A DNA stretch of 64,000 nt, taken from contig CM065888.1 of assembly GCA_033439255.1 (NCBI GenBank), positions 1 through 64,000 on the forward strand, in the 5' to 3' direction. Position numbers and translations under genes: made by a program. This document shows, one piece after another, positions 24,190 through 35,759 of this stretch. How positions within the stretch are numbered: the stretch's first letter is position 1; each line of letters begins with the position of its first letter. Origin of the DNA: Hericium rajendrae (lineage: Eukaryota > Basidiomycota > Agaricomycetes > Russulales > Hericiaceae). Under the pieces are notes generated by a model. The model was not told the origin of the DNA. It did no database searches and saw only the letters and a program-made list of their open reading frames with translations.

Positions 24190-24300
24190 TTCGTATATAA
24201 GGCTCGCGCGACGCGCGTTGCCTCTTGCTCTTTAACTCCCACTGTCTCTTGCCACGTCGACACCTTCGTCGACGTGCTTTGCTTGCTCGTCATCATTCTT
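24190..24300 (+). promoter_or_regulatory. TATA-type promoter-like block in E1
   Basis: GTATATAAGGCTCGCG is followed by a pyrimidine-rich leader (TTGCTCTTTAACTCCCACTG) and GACACCTTCGTCGACG. A homologous block is on the minus strand of E5 (about 2,290-2,100) and a more distant one in E2 (28,560-28,690). It is probably a relic of a transposon gene promoter. No intact coding region follows. Confidence 0.45.
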
Positions 24301-25806
24301 TACTTTGCTCGTTGTCTTTAAGGTAACCTTTCATTGTTTTTTCTTATTGCTCATACTAATACTAATATCTTTTAAGTTGTCTTTCAGATTTCGCTTTTTG
24401 TTACTTTGGTAAGTTTTCATGTGTTATCTTTATCTTTCAAGACTAATGTTTTTTTTTTACCTTTGATTTCTTATCTTATCTTATCTTATCTTGTACTATC
24501 TTATCTTATCTTATCTTATTTCTTACTTTCTTACTTTCTTACTTATGTTTTTGCTTTTTAATTAGTAGTAGTTTTCATGATATCAATATACTCTTAATGC
24601 ATTGAAATAGTTTATACTTGTGTGATCATATGTTACTAATTCTGATATGACTGTAAAAAATATTCATAGTTTCAACAGATTTTATTGCTTTAATATGATA
24701 TTGAATATAGAATATGTAAGACACATATTAAATGTAAGATATATGAGACACATACTGAATGTAGAATATATAAGACACATAAGCCTTATAGCTTTAATAG
24801 ACACTTATAGCTTTCATAGCTAGCTAGACTATCATAGCTACATAGTTAGCTATTATAGCTATCATAGCACTTCATAGCATCACCCTTTAGCTTCATAGCA
24901 CTACATAGCATTCCCCTTTAGCTATGCTGGCTATAGAGAAAAGGGCAGTGCTATGGAACTATGAAATCTATATAGACTTTATAGAGCTATGTACCACTTA
25001 CACATTTATTTGATGCAGACATACCCTACTTCAGAGAAGTGCACTACATGGTTGCTGGGCAAAGTTCATTCAGACCTAGTCGGACCGATGCGCATTCAGT
25101 CTATCCAAGGATTTTCATATGTTGCTACGTTCCTCAACGACTTCAGCAGTAGAGGAGTCGTCATGTTCCTCAAATGGAAGTCTGATTTCACTCAGGCTTT
25201 CGAGTCATATTTGGCCAGAGCTGAGAAGGAGACTAGCCAAAAGCTGTTGATCTTTCACTCTGACCAAGGGGGGAATATATGAACACAATCCTGGATAAGT
25301 GCTTCAAAGAATTGGGTATTACGCACCATAAAACTATGCCATATATGCCTCAGCAGAATGGACATGCAGAGTGCTGGAACCGTACTTTATGGAGAAAGCC
25401 CTGTCTATGTTACACCATACAGGCTTGTCTCTCAGTTTCTGGCAGCTAGCGGTTGATACAGCAGTTTACGTATACAACTGCACTCCCACTTGCATACTAG
25501 AATGGAAGACGTCGATGGAGATTTGGGATGCTGGTCACATTCCTGATGTCTCGTACTTCTGTGTTTTTGGCTGTAAAGCCTACATACACATTCAGAAGGA
25601 GCATTGTCACAAGTTGGAGCCTAACTCCAAGGAAATGATGTTTGTGGGTTATAAAGACAGTTCTAAAGGTTACCGATTCTGGAACTCTACAACCCAGTCC
25701 ATTGTCTTGTCTAGCGAAGCAAGATTTAATGAGACTTCCTTCCCTTTGCGACCAACCCAGAAAGTGCCCCCCAGTGCTCTCACTCCTCCTTTACCCAACC
25801 TCAGTC

Positions 25807-25985
25807 TAGGGTTCGACATGAGTCAGAGTCACCCACAGGTCAATACCTGAGATATACCTGCAAAATTTACTCACAGGTTTCTGACCTCTGGATCTAGATC
25901 ACCTGGTGGCTGAAACTCATCCAGATACAGGTCAAACATGTACTGAAATCCATTGACCCACAAGTGACTTGTGAGTAATTTGTGA
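25807..25985. repeat. Small repeat family M, copy 1
   Basis: Starts AGGGTTCGACATGAGTCAGAGTC and contains CAGGTCAA and TCACCTGGTGGCTGA words. Related copies are at 32,985-33,160 and, reversed, 34,355-34,533 (ending GACTCGTGTCGAACCCT). It truncates the Copia integrase region. Probably a MITE; no clear target duplication seen. Confidence 0.55.
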
Positions 25986-26223
25986 TCCAGTCCTTTATTA
26001 TTATTATCAACAATGTATCATTGCTGTACTAATTTATGCTATATACAGTACATTACACGGCGCTGCTCCCTTCAAACTACTGCTACCACCCTACCTACCA
26101 ATGTCTCTGCATATACTCACTGTGGCCCACTAGCAGGTGGACGGGATGCTGAGAGTGTGCGCATCGAGTCGACAATCATGCGAGGCTGCTGGAACTGTGC
26201 ATGAAAGGAGGAGATGGTGGGCT
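25986..26223. other. Unassigned fragment next to E2
   Basis: A TTATTATTATT run and unique sequence to the E2 boundary. Sequence continuing on the far side of E2 (29,393 onward) probably belonged to it. No gene recognised. Confidence 0.35.
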
Positions 26224-29200
26224 CATCTGAGAAAAGAGATTTTTATATAGCAGCAAGTCCTGTTATAGGCCCTATCAGTGAGCTATGGGGACTATGAAGT
26301 TGGACTGTTCAGCTATGTAGAGCTATGGGGCCTATAATAGCCTCCATAGCATGAAGTGTTAAATACATAGAGGATCATAGCCTCCATAGCTAGGTGTGTC
26401 ATATACATAGGATTATGATACTTGTTAAGAGAAACTATGACTACTATGACTACTATATTCACTGTTGTCAGCTGGCTAAGCACTCAAGACATTAAAGCAA
26501 ATTTTTTCTTATATTTGGAATACACTACCACAGACAAGGGTACAACCATTAACTACACTCGAGTGGGTAAGCACGCGCTGTCGGGCGTGCGTGAGCAGGC
26601 ATGCTTGGTGCGAGCATGCGCACCAGCGTGGACATGTGCGGCTGCATGCTCACATGAGAGTGCATACACACACGTCCTGGGGGAATACACGCGCAGTCGG
26701 CACCTCGGTCTTCGCATGCTCACTGGGCCGAGCACAGTCACACACTCCGGAGAGGCTGTCAAGGCATGTGTGCACATCGAGACCTCGTGCGGGTTTACGC
26801 ACCGTGCGCGGTCGTGCCCGGGCCTGTATAGACATGCATGGCCACGCGCCCGCATGCAGGAGTGCGTCCGTGTGCTGGCGAGGCCATTCGCACGCGCACG
26901 GCCACGTGTCATGTCCACGAGCACATTGCCGACGGCGTGGGGCGTGTTGGTGCATCCATACCATGCGGAAGGTCACATGCGAGCTGAGGGCACATGGCGT
27001 TGTCGTGGGCGTGCGAGGCACGCAGTGGGTGCGGCAGGCCGGGCAAGGGACCTAAAGTCGCACCTTGTCGCCGTAGCAACAAGGTGCGATGGTGGTGATG
27101 GCGGCACGGGTGTCGAGGAGATGGCATGACAGGCGCGGGATGTAGGCACGGGTTGTCGGGGCCTCACGCAGGCTTGCATGCCGTGCGTTGCCATGCGTGA
27201 TCGCATGCGGGAGTGCGTGCACACACTGGCTGGCCTGTCCGTGGAAGTGCATGGCCGGGCGCGCTTAGCCACGTGTCATGGCCGTAGTCATGTTGTCGAT
27301 GGTGGGGAGGTGGTGATGCGTGGGGTGGGTAAGTCCGATGAACCCGCACGGACCTGTTGAGGACGTGCGGGGGTTGTTGAGGGGACGCGAGGGCATGGGC
27401 GAATGACATCACGCCCCGTTGCCACGGCAACAAGGCACGACGACGTGGACGCGGACGCCGTCGTCGATGCACGGAGCGCGGGAGGCGGGAGGCGGGAGGC
27501 AGGAGGCTCGTGGACGTGGGTGTGGACATAGGCATGGGGTAGGTGATGCGCAGTGGGTCGGGGCTGCTGGCGATGTGGTTGAGAAGCAAGCATTGCGCTG
27601 ACGGGGCGGCGGAAAGAAGGCAACATGGTGGAAAGATGGCAACGGAGGAGGGGAAGTCGAGCAAGGCGTCGCGGAAGTGGAAGAACGAGAGAGTATCGCT
27701 CGTTCTCGAACGGGCGATACTCTCTCTATTAGTACGAAGAATGTTGAAATCGGTTGATGACGCTAGTCTCGATGACAACAATTATGGAAAGATCTGGAAT
27801 GATCTGGACTTTGGTTATTGCAGAATCACATGGAACATTTACATAGCCTTACTGTACAGGTTAGTAATACGCTCTGACATACACTTACTGATACCTTAGT
27901 GAGCTGACTGATGCTGTTCCCATGTGATGAGCAATCCATTATGCTATGCTGTACGATTACTGTACAATTTCTGATTGGTAGATATGCAGAGCCCTCAATA
28001 CTATATAAGGGCTCCCTCATTCGCTCAGATACCTCAGTCTTTCACATCACAGACTGAGGTGAGCATATCTTGCATTACTTATGAGTTTCATCTTTACTGA
28101 CTCTACTTGTAGTATAGACTAACGTCTCTCTAAGGTACTGCAATATAGTCTTTCACATCACAGACTGAGTATAGACTAACGTCTCTCTAAGTCATGTTTC
28201 TTCAAAGAATGCTAATAAAGAGTTTAATTTTACTTACCTTGACCCCTCTTTGCCCTATCGAGACCCTCCTGCATTTGATGTGACGAGTCAATGAGTAGAC
28301 AAACGGCAGAGGGACAAGAGGAGAGGAGGGTGGTGGTATGAGAGTCGAACTTCGACGCGCCTTCGGTGCTTCAGCTACCGAACGCATGCAAGTTCGAACG
28401 TTTCGAGTCTAGTAAATCAAGTAAAACACTTTAAATTCTGAAAAAAAGATTACATCCACGATTCATCACAACATCGAATCATATGAGGTGAGTATCTAAC
28501 TAATCTACTATTAGCTACTGGGCAATGAAGTGAACTTAGCAAAATCTGGCACTTAGCCTCTGACACGAATGCTCGGCACCGCCCGGCCCAGTCTCCACAG
28601 CCACATTTGGCACTCCGCTCGCCACGTCTATATAAGGCCTGCACGACGCGCTGTCTCTCTCTCTTTCCTACCACTACCATCTCCCGTCTTTCGTCATTTG
28701 CTCTTCTTCTGCTCTAACCTTCTTATGTTCGGTAGGTTGTTATGTTGTGTTCTTGTCCACTAACCCTAATGTTCTTTGTAGACTTTATATTTTTGCTTTT
28801 TCTTTTCTTTGGTATGTCTTATGTTCTTATGTATCTCTTTTGTCTTGTACTAATCTATTAACCTATGTTTAGATCATGTTTTCGCTTTTTCTTATCTTAT
28901 CTTATCTTATCTAGCTTGACTTGATTATAAGTTGCTATCTATTATAGTTTTATAGTAATTTGTAGTCTTGTATAAAATGTATTGCAATGAGATATTGTTT
29001 GTAATATAATGCTTTTAAATTTTCAATCTTTTGAAAGCTTTAAATATAATAAGTCAGGTTTATATTGGATTTATATCTTTTGATATTTTGATAGTACTTC
29101 TGAGTGACATATTTAACAGAGATGACATAGGGTAGATAGAAGTCTGAATAACTAGATATAATATGATAGTGAGGATATATCACATAGCTAACATAGCTCT

Positions 29201-29390
29201 TATAGCTATCTTATACTATGATAGCTATAATAGCTACCATAGCTACTGCCTTATCCTATGGTAGCTATATAGCCCTATGTAGATTACCTTGCTACTATGA
29301 GATGGCTATGAAGAAAAGGGGACTGCTATGGCCCTATTAGAACTATGTAGACTATATAGTGCAATATACCTCTGGTGTTTTTTTCAGATG
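26224..29390. mobile_element. E2: E-class non-autonomous Plavaka-like element
   Basis: Ends CATCTGAGAAAAG and TTTTTTTCAGATG, target duplication CT (26,222-26,223 and 29,391-29,392). ATAGCTAT-type subterminal repeats lie at 26,260-26,410 and 29,180-29,370. A GC island (26,560-27,650) is followed by a minus-strand hairpin-intron module (palindrome 27,688-27,725) and a TATATAAGG block near 28,630. The solo LTR at 27,742-28,204 sits inside the intron, between branch-site-like ATTAGTAC and donor GTAAGT (near 28,236). Long frames in the GC island appear on both strands and are low-complexity artefacts. Confidence 0.9.
27742..28204 (+). repeat. Solo Copia-type LTR in E2
   Basis: 463 bp, TGTTGAAATCGG to TTTCTTCA, flanked by a perfect 5-bp duplication AAGAA (27,737-27,741 and 28,205-28,209). 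It is nearly identical to the LTR at 8,262-8,724. Clean flanks point to recombination between two LTRs of one insertion. Confidence 0.9.
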
Positions 29391-29392
29391 CT

Positions 29393-30300
29393 GTGATGCG
29401 ATACACCAGCTTGTTGCTCACGGTGAATGCACTCAGGCCAGCAAGTGGCATCAGTGATTGGCCGACATGCTGGATACCGCAGGAAGCAGAGACAGGCACA
29501 TGAGGGCTTTTAAGGCCATGCGTTGACATGCACCGCATGCGTTGATGCATGGGATGTGAATGGCAGGCATTTGTGCATGCATGCACTAGTGTACTGTGTC
29601 AGCTGTTGCAGGGCACGTGGAGGGAGGCAGGAACACAAGTGCCATGTCAAAGCTAGCATGTACAGTCCCACGTGGGTGGTGAACAGATGCAGATCAACCT
29701 CGTTGCTATAGCAGTGAGACTCGACCTTTGTTGCTGCCGGCCTTTCATATGGTATGGCTGGGCATACTCCTGGGGTGGTGTAGAACCTCGGGTTTGAGAA
29801 CATGTGTTGCGGGCAATGGATGGGGTCAATGGAGTCACTGACATGCCAGCGAGGGGCATGTGGGCGTAGGCGGGATTGTTGAAGGCACGGGTGACAAGTA
29901 GCACAGCTGGTGCACATGAGATGAGAGTGGAGGATCGAGAACTGCTGTAGAAGAACAAGAAATGAGAGTCTTGTTCGTTATTGAGTGAGACTCCCGGTAT
30001 TATTACAGTATAATATTGGAAGTAATGGCTTTTGGACTCACTTTAAGGCCCTCATGGTACTATAAATCCCTCCTTACCGTCAAGTTGAGGAGAATGGTGT
30101 AAAGGAGAGGATGCAATGCTGGGGTAGCGAAGGGAGACCAATGAAAACTGAGTCTCGCTCATTATCGTCTCGCTCGATAATGAGCGAGACTCATGAGATT
30201 AGTACAATACAATGAGACCAAAACTTCGAAGACTCACCTAAATCAGCCAAATAGTTCCATGAGCATTCCCTACTATCGAGCTGAAGCGATGTAACAAGCA
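29393..30300. mobile_element. E-class internal fragments with two hairpin-intron modules
   Basis: A CATGC-rich island (29,510-29,930) is followed by two minus-strand hairpin-intron modules. The first has its hairpin near 29,963-29,992 and donor GTGAGTCC near 30,040. The second has an 18-bp perfect stem (30,150-30,167 with 30,175-30,192), ATTAGTAC at 30,199 and donor GTGAGTC near 30,240. No CATCTG terminus is seen, so this is a truncated or rearranged E-class interior. Confidence 0.55.
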
Positions 30301-30572
30301 ACATTGAAGGACAGGTGAGCATGCTGGCTAGGGCCCTGTGTGAAAGTGTTTGTTAGAAAGTCAGTTTATAACAAGGTGTTATAAACACATTATAAACCAC
30401 CCCATCACTGAAGGTACCCACTTTTCGAGTGTTAGAAATTTCAAAAGAGTGGCCATAGTGAATGAATAGACAAGGTTGAAATTGAGCGACACAGGCTGTA
30501 TTTACATTAGCCTGTTCCTGTATATTTAACGATCAGACTCCAAGCCTCGTTTCGGAGAGAGCTCCCTTCAAC
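30301..30572. other. Spacer, no gene seen
   Basis: Unique sequence upstream of the interrupted gene. It might contain that gene's 5' region, as a TATATTTAACG word is present at 30,520, but no firm signal is visible. Confidence 0.35.
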
Positions 30573-30968
30573 TTGCAGCCGCCGAGCTTCCCCAACTGCT
30601 CCCCGACCTCATTATGTAATACACCCCTGACATTGTTTCTAACCCCTTCTCTGTGGGAGAATCTGTCTTTACTCAAATATCTCCTTTCAAATCTGTCCCT
30701 CTCCGTAGTACCTAATGGTGCTGAAATTTACTGCTTCCATCAGTTCCCTGGTCTGGATGCTGAGCTGGTCGAGGATAATGGCTCTGAGATGGGGGCCCTC
30801 AATTATGAACTTGAGGTCATACTCAGTCGTGACCGAGACACTGGACTTATTGTCTTCCAGGAGTAAGGGCTGTCCCTCACTGTGGTTGTCGATGTTATCG
30901 AGCGATACATGACTGGATCTGATGGTGAGAACATTCTGTTGATCAAGTGGATCAATGATCTTCTCGCA
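30573..30968 (+). pseudogene. Unrecognised gene, 5' piece, split by MULE-like element
   Basis: The open frame includes GAEIYCFHQFPGLDAELVED and LNYELEVILSRDRDTGLIVFQE. After a TAA it continues in frame as VVDVIERYMTGSDGENILLI up to KWINDLLA, where the fold-back element enters (target duplication CTTCTCGCA). The 3' piece at 37,049 continues AARATFERAEVEVRTYLLL. I do not recognise the family. The stop at about 30,864 might be avoided by a small intron, but no convincing splice pair is seen. Confidence 0.5.
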
Positions 30969-31264
30969 ACTGAATGCAATCCTCCCACCACGTTATGCGC
31001 CGCATCATCACGTGCTCCTTTCCCGCGCATTGTGCAACTTCCTTTTACGGATGTGTCGCATCCTCCGCCTAAGTCGAAGCAAAAGGAGGGCCCGTCTGAC
31101 TGAGTTCTGTGCATGGGGAGGGCACGGATAAATAGAAATAATGTTCCATGATGTGCCAAGGCAATTTTAAAGCCTTCTGTGGAAGAAAAATGAGAAATTC
31201 ACCATTGGAACTTGGTGGAAGAGGACCAATGCTGTGCATGGCAAAACGATTCCTTTTTTTTTAT

Positions 31265-32464
31265 CATCAATGAAGCTATATAAATTACCATCATGTATGG
31301 CCATGTACAGGTATACTGACATCTTGCATGCAGGCCTGTACCTCATGTCTTATACTTGGCATGTAGCATTGTGCTGGGGCCAGTGCCTCATGCATGCCTG
31401 CTACACCTCATGCCAGCTCACTATGCCTCATGTTCACTGGTCACACCCTATGCTGATCTACCACATCTCGATGTACCTTGTGGATGGGCCAGTGACAGCT
31501 TAGAGATGACTACAGCTGAATGTGAGCATGTCAGCCAGCATAACTATATACATGCATTGTGTGTTGCTATGTGCAGGTGTGTCACCTGCCTGTACCTTGT
31601 GCCTCATGCCTCATACACAGACATACCAAGCCATGCATAGGCTTAGTGCCTTATGCATGCTCATCATGCTACACTACATCTTGCATACAAGCCACCATCC
31701 TATAGATGCTTACTGTACTTCATGTACAGGCCCACAGCATCTTGACACTCTGCACATGCTTGCAGCATCCTGTGCATGGCCACCACACCCTGTTGATCTC
31801 CTGTACAAGCTAGTAGCAGCCTTACATATGGGCCTGTATGCCTTATGCTCACCCTCTATGCCTCATGCATGGCTCTCAATATCTCACACATCCTCACTGC
31901 ACATTGCATCTTATATATAGGCCCACTACAGCTTAACATTGGTGAGCATGGCCACTGGACCTCCTGCACAGCTATGACACTTATCATGCCTTGTGCATGA
32001 ACCTAGTGCCTTATGCACATATGTACTTTTGTTGTGCCTTACCAGTGCACACATGCCTGCACATAGCTCTACCTGTACATGATGTGTACCATTGTGCATG
32101 TGTGCACTGTTTGAACTTGTAATATACTTGATTGTACTAGTAGCTATATGAAATATAATTGATTTTGGCTTTATATCTCTTGTACCTGATTGATCTGAGA
32201 CAGTACTAATAGCAGAGATCATAGTAGGGACCATATAGATCAGAGCAAGCCTTTGAATTTATATGATTTGTACAACAACTATAGCTATCCTTCAGAAACA
32301 TGTAGCACTATATAGTGTCCAACTACTGTTATGATAGCTATGATAGGCCTCATAGTCTTACATAGTTGAGAACTGTGGTGGCATAAATAGTGATAGACCT
32401 TATAGTGCTATGATAAAACATATAGATCAATACTGGGCTATATGAAATTTCAATTTTTCAGATG
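31265..32464. mobile_element. E4: small E-class Plavaka-like element in X2
   Basis: 1.2 kb, left end CATCAATGAAGC (degenerate), right end TTTTTCAGATG, target duplication AT (31,263-31,264 and 32,465-32,466). ATAGCTAT-type repeats lie only near the right end (32,330-32,450). The interior is a TGCATG/CATGCC low-complexity stretch (31,290-32,110). No coding capacity. Confidence 0.7.
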
Positions 32465-32639
32465 ATACACACTACACCAACTCATATATGCACTCTTGGC
32501 TCACATTTTTTGACCTATGCATACTTTTGTTGATTAGCTTACACATGTATCAACCTATGAGCATCACAACAAACTTATGTATGCTTCTACTACCTCATAC
32601 ATTTTCTGTTAGCCTGTGTACCTTCTATTGATTTGTATG

Positions 32640-32950
32640 CATTGCTGCTAGCACCAAAGGCAGAATTTAATTTCTATATTTGGATTTTTTTTTCTGACTT
32701 TTACAAAAAATAACATAAATCATATCAGTTTTTTTTTTAATAGAGCTTATATCTCTTCAATGTATAATCTAGTCAGTATTTTTCTATTTTACATGCATAA
32801 AATACTATAAAAATTGAATTCTTACCTTCAAATCATATTTTGTATACTGGCAGAAATTAGTGACCAAATATGGCAACTACTTTCTGGTAAAATTGCCTGT
32901 CGATTAGCATGAAGGTTTAGAGTAACAAAAAACTTATACAAATGCCTGAG
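32640..32950. repeat. Diverged A-class palindrome module in X2
   Basis: The words CACCAAAGGCAGAA, TATTTGG, CTGGCAGAAATTAG and CAAATATGGCAA are in the same order and spacing as the two-palindrome module of A1 (20,560-20,760), but the palindromes have decayed. It suggests an older A-class insertion without ends. Confidence 0.45.
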
Positions 32951-32984
32951 AGCATCAATTGTGCAAACATCACTTTAAGTATAT

Positions 32985-33160
32985 TAGGGTTCAACACAAG
33001 TGCACTCGTGGGTGACTTAGATCTGAACTTGCAGGTATTCAATCTGTCCAAGGTGCTGACCTGGATCCATGCAGATTTGCACCACTGGGTGATCTGGAGC
33101 TGCAGGTCAGGTATCTGTGACATCACAGATCACTTGCAAGTCAGTTGGTCTTAAAGTTGT
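32985..33160. repeat. Small repeat family M, copy 2
   Basis: Starts AGGGTTCAACACAAGTGCAC and contains GTGATCTGGAGCTGCAGGTC. Related to 25,807-25,985 and 34,355-34,533. Confidence 0.5.
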
Positions 33161-33179
33161 ATCTCACTTTTACGATGCC

Positions 33180-34200
33180 CTCCTCTTTGTTTTTTCATCT
33201 TAATCCTTCCCTTTTCACCATATCTCCTCAATTCAATGGCAGGATGGGTGTTATGGAGATTCGAGAGGCTTCTAGGTGAGTCCAAAAGCCTTTTATTTCA
33301 TTGTACTGTGCTGATCTCAGGAGTCTCACTCGATAACAGGCAAGGCTCTCATTTTTCACTGTTCTTCGACAGGTTTCATGATGTTTGATGAGTTTCATGA
33401 CATTCCACCATTTTTTGACATCATCCACCATATTTCGTGTACCATCTGTGCTTCTCCCATCGTCCTCATCAACAGGTCAACCAGCCAACCGGCCTCACCC
33501 ATCTTCGACAACCAGCACTCATGTGCACCAGAAATTTAATTCCCACTCACAACAGTAAGAGCATGCACAGTGCCAGTCTAGCGCTGCAACTGCAAGGCCC
33601 ACAATGCCTGTCAGGTCTTGTTGCTACAGCATTGTTGCTACAACAGCAAGGCTTGACATCTTTTTGCTGATCATCTGAGCAGTGTCTAGCATGCCTCAAC
33701 AATACGCAGTTGTCTACAAACAGCTTTGCATATCCTTGCATGTCTGAGACAGTGTGCATCTACCAATACATGCCCTGCCAGCATACACATTTTTGACTGC
33801 ATGCCCCCACCATCCCATAGTCCATTGCTCAAACTACATGTGTGCATTCATGCCCATGGACATCACACATGCCACTATGCATGCTGTCATATCATTCGTC
33901 TGACAGAAGCCCAATGTGAGGCAAGTTTTATATGCCATTAGTGCTATTCAACAATCAAAATGCACCCTCCCGGTCTCATTCCCAATTTTCATCCAAGCTG
34001 GTGATTATCATTTGTGTGTGCATGCCCACAGCTATGCCAGTACACCAGCACCCACATATGCTCCCCTTGCACATGTGCCAGCTCATGTGCACACACATAC
34101 TCAAAGCTGCCCCACCGGCATGCACATGCCCATGTCGATGCCACAAGTATGTCGCATGCAGCCTTTTGAATCCATGCCTTGCTTGTAGACTTTATACACT
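33180..34200 (+). mobile_element. E-like internal module in X2 (no ends)
   Basis: A hairpin-intron module with exon-like GAGGCTTCTAG and donor GTGAGTCC (33,276) and a weak GAGTCTCACTCGATAACAGG stem region is followed by a CATGC-rich island (33,430-34,190). This is the E-class internal order without CATCTG ends. Frames in the island are low-complexity. Confidence 0.45.
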
Positions 34201-34354
34201 TCATGGGTATGACAAGATATAGTGATAATGGGCATATGTGATTGAAGCTGTAAGTTAGTGTTGGCAGATGACATATAGTATGTAGTTAGTTAGGGATCAT
34301 GACATATAGATTTGAACTTTGCAATATAATATGTTAACCAAAATAAAGTTTGGA

Positions 34355-34533
34355 TAGCAGGTTACCCACAGGTCACTCACAGGTCAATGAGTTTGAGCAC
34401 AACCTTGATCTGGATTTGTATAGGTCTCAGCCACCAGGTGATCTGGATCTACAAGTTAGATACCTGCAGGTCAATTTTGTGGGTATACCCATGTTGATCT
34501 ACAGGTGACTCTGACTCGTGTCGAACCCTAAAG
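34355..34533 (-). repeat. Small repeat family M, copy 3
   Basis: Ends GTGACTCTGACTCGTGTCGA then ACCCT, the reverse complement of the family start, and contains CAGCCACCAGGTGATCTGGA. Flanks show no clear duplication. Confidence 0.5.
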
Positions 34534-35070
34534 CATATAAAAAAACACTATTTAATCTAATCTAATCATGAGTAGTTCAGCTCCTACCTCTGATAACTCT
34601 ACATTTTCTGCTATGTTATATATCTTAGTACCTGATTATATATATAATCTGGTATGTAATACAGTACACACTTGTCATATCTTATTATAATCAGCTCGAT
34701 ATATGATATACACTATTATATATGCTTATATTATAAATACTTGTAATATCTACAAATCAAACAAGATTCAAGATTGAATATATGATCAATGTCAAACATT
34801 GTATTGTTGAACAAAGCTAATGACCAATCACGTGATCAATAGCAGACCTTGTTCGGCCGCACAAGGTCTGGTGGCTGTGCTTAGCTTATGTCAGCAGTAG
34901 TTGATGTTGCGCTCTCTGCTTTCTCTTCTTTTCTTCAGATAGCTTTGAAGTCAGTGTGATACTACCAGTAGTGCACACTAACTACAAGGCTTGGACACGC
35001 CCAGTTCCCATCTACAGTGAGTTGCGGCTGAGGTGTCCAATGATGGTGTAGGGCCATCACCAACTTTTTG
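34534..35070. other. Spacer in X2 with a GGCC-centred palindrome
   Basis: AT-rich sequence with no gene. At about 34,847 lies GACCTTGTTCGGCCGCACAAGG, an 8-bp stem around TCGGCCGC. The same 24-base word recurs near 35,606 in the next segment. Confidence 0.5.
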
Positions 35071-35460
35071 GATCTCTTCTGATGATGTGGCATAGAGATT
35101 GCACCATGGCCCTCTCAATACCACATGAATCAGAATGAGTGAAAGCTTGTTGGAATCAGATTTAGAATAGCTTTAGAATAGTGCCATAAACAGCAAGATA
35201 GCATGGCAAAATGCTGATCTATTGAACTATATGTCCGTGATGATGTGGCAGACTAATTGCTTTATAGCTCTGCTGATACTGCATCAATCATAATGTATGA
35301 GGGCTTATTGAAATTGGATTTACAGTAGCTTTCTAACAGTATAGTTTACAACATTATAGCACCACTTGTTGTTGAGATAGGAGACAATACTCTTTTGCTG
35401 ATGTGGCACATAAATCGAGAAATATCTCTGCTTGGAGTGATCCGATTTTCATATTCTAAA
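35071..35460. repeat. 158-bp array, third type, about 3 units
   Basis: GATGATGTGG starts at 35,081 and 35,239, and the variant GCTGATGTGG at 35,397: exactly 158 apart. Between them ATCA-AATG..TGA and TTGGAATCAGATTTA-type words also repeat. The sequence is unlike the arrays at 4,195 and 35,760, though GAAAGCTT is shared. Confidence 0.8.
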
Positions 35461-35759
35461 TTGGGTTGGAAAGATGTGATCAAACGTATTTGAACACAAT
35501 TTACCGTTTGTCGATTGATTGCTTCGTTGCAGAGCTATAAAGCAATCACTGTATACAGTGTATTGGCTCTGTAGGCAACTTATGCTTATGTAAGCGGGCG
35601 CTAAGACCTTGTTCGGCCGCACAAGGTCTTGTAGGATCACATGACCGACTCTCAGGACCCACTGCTACCGATAAATTGCATTTTTTGCTCATTTTATCAA
35701 TAAGCAGTATGTACATTTGTTTCCTGTGTATCATTTTAGTGGCTGTATCTTTCTATAAG

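Larger units (their letters stand above)
22361..25015. mobile_element. E1: E-class non-autonomous Plavaka-like element
   Basis: Left end CATCAGAAAAATCAG, right end TTTATTTGATG, target duplication CA (22,359-22,360 and 25,016-25,017). ATAGCTAT-type subterminal repeats lie at 22,400-22,600 and 24,780-24,990. The interior has a GC island (22,735-23,700) with low-complexity open frames on both strands, a minus-strand hairpin-intron module (23,736-23,810), a CGTTCGGTG / CACCGAACG hairpin near 23,935, a plus-strand TATATAAGG promoter-like block (24,190-24,290) and a TTATC microsatellite (24,470-24,520). No transposase is present. Confidence 0.85.
18300..25807 (+). mobile_element. Copia (Ty1/Copia) gag-pol fossil, broken and split
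   Basis: Recognisable parts in order: Gag (about 18,440-19,210) with a CCHC zinc knuckle CHYCQKLGHFESDC near 19,098; aspartic protease start WMLDSGCSHHIT near 19,285; a GAG-pre-integrase piece (22,114-22,358) with CHGCELGKS; and integrase (25,020-25,800) with HSDLVGPM and FHSDQGG. Element A1 is inserted after the protease region and E1 between pre-integrase and integrase, each with its own target duplication. Reverse transcriptase, RNase H and clear LTRs are absent. It is an inactive fossil with several breaks besides the insertions, and older than A1, whose sister copy is almost identical. Confidence 0.8.
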
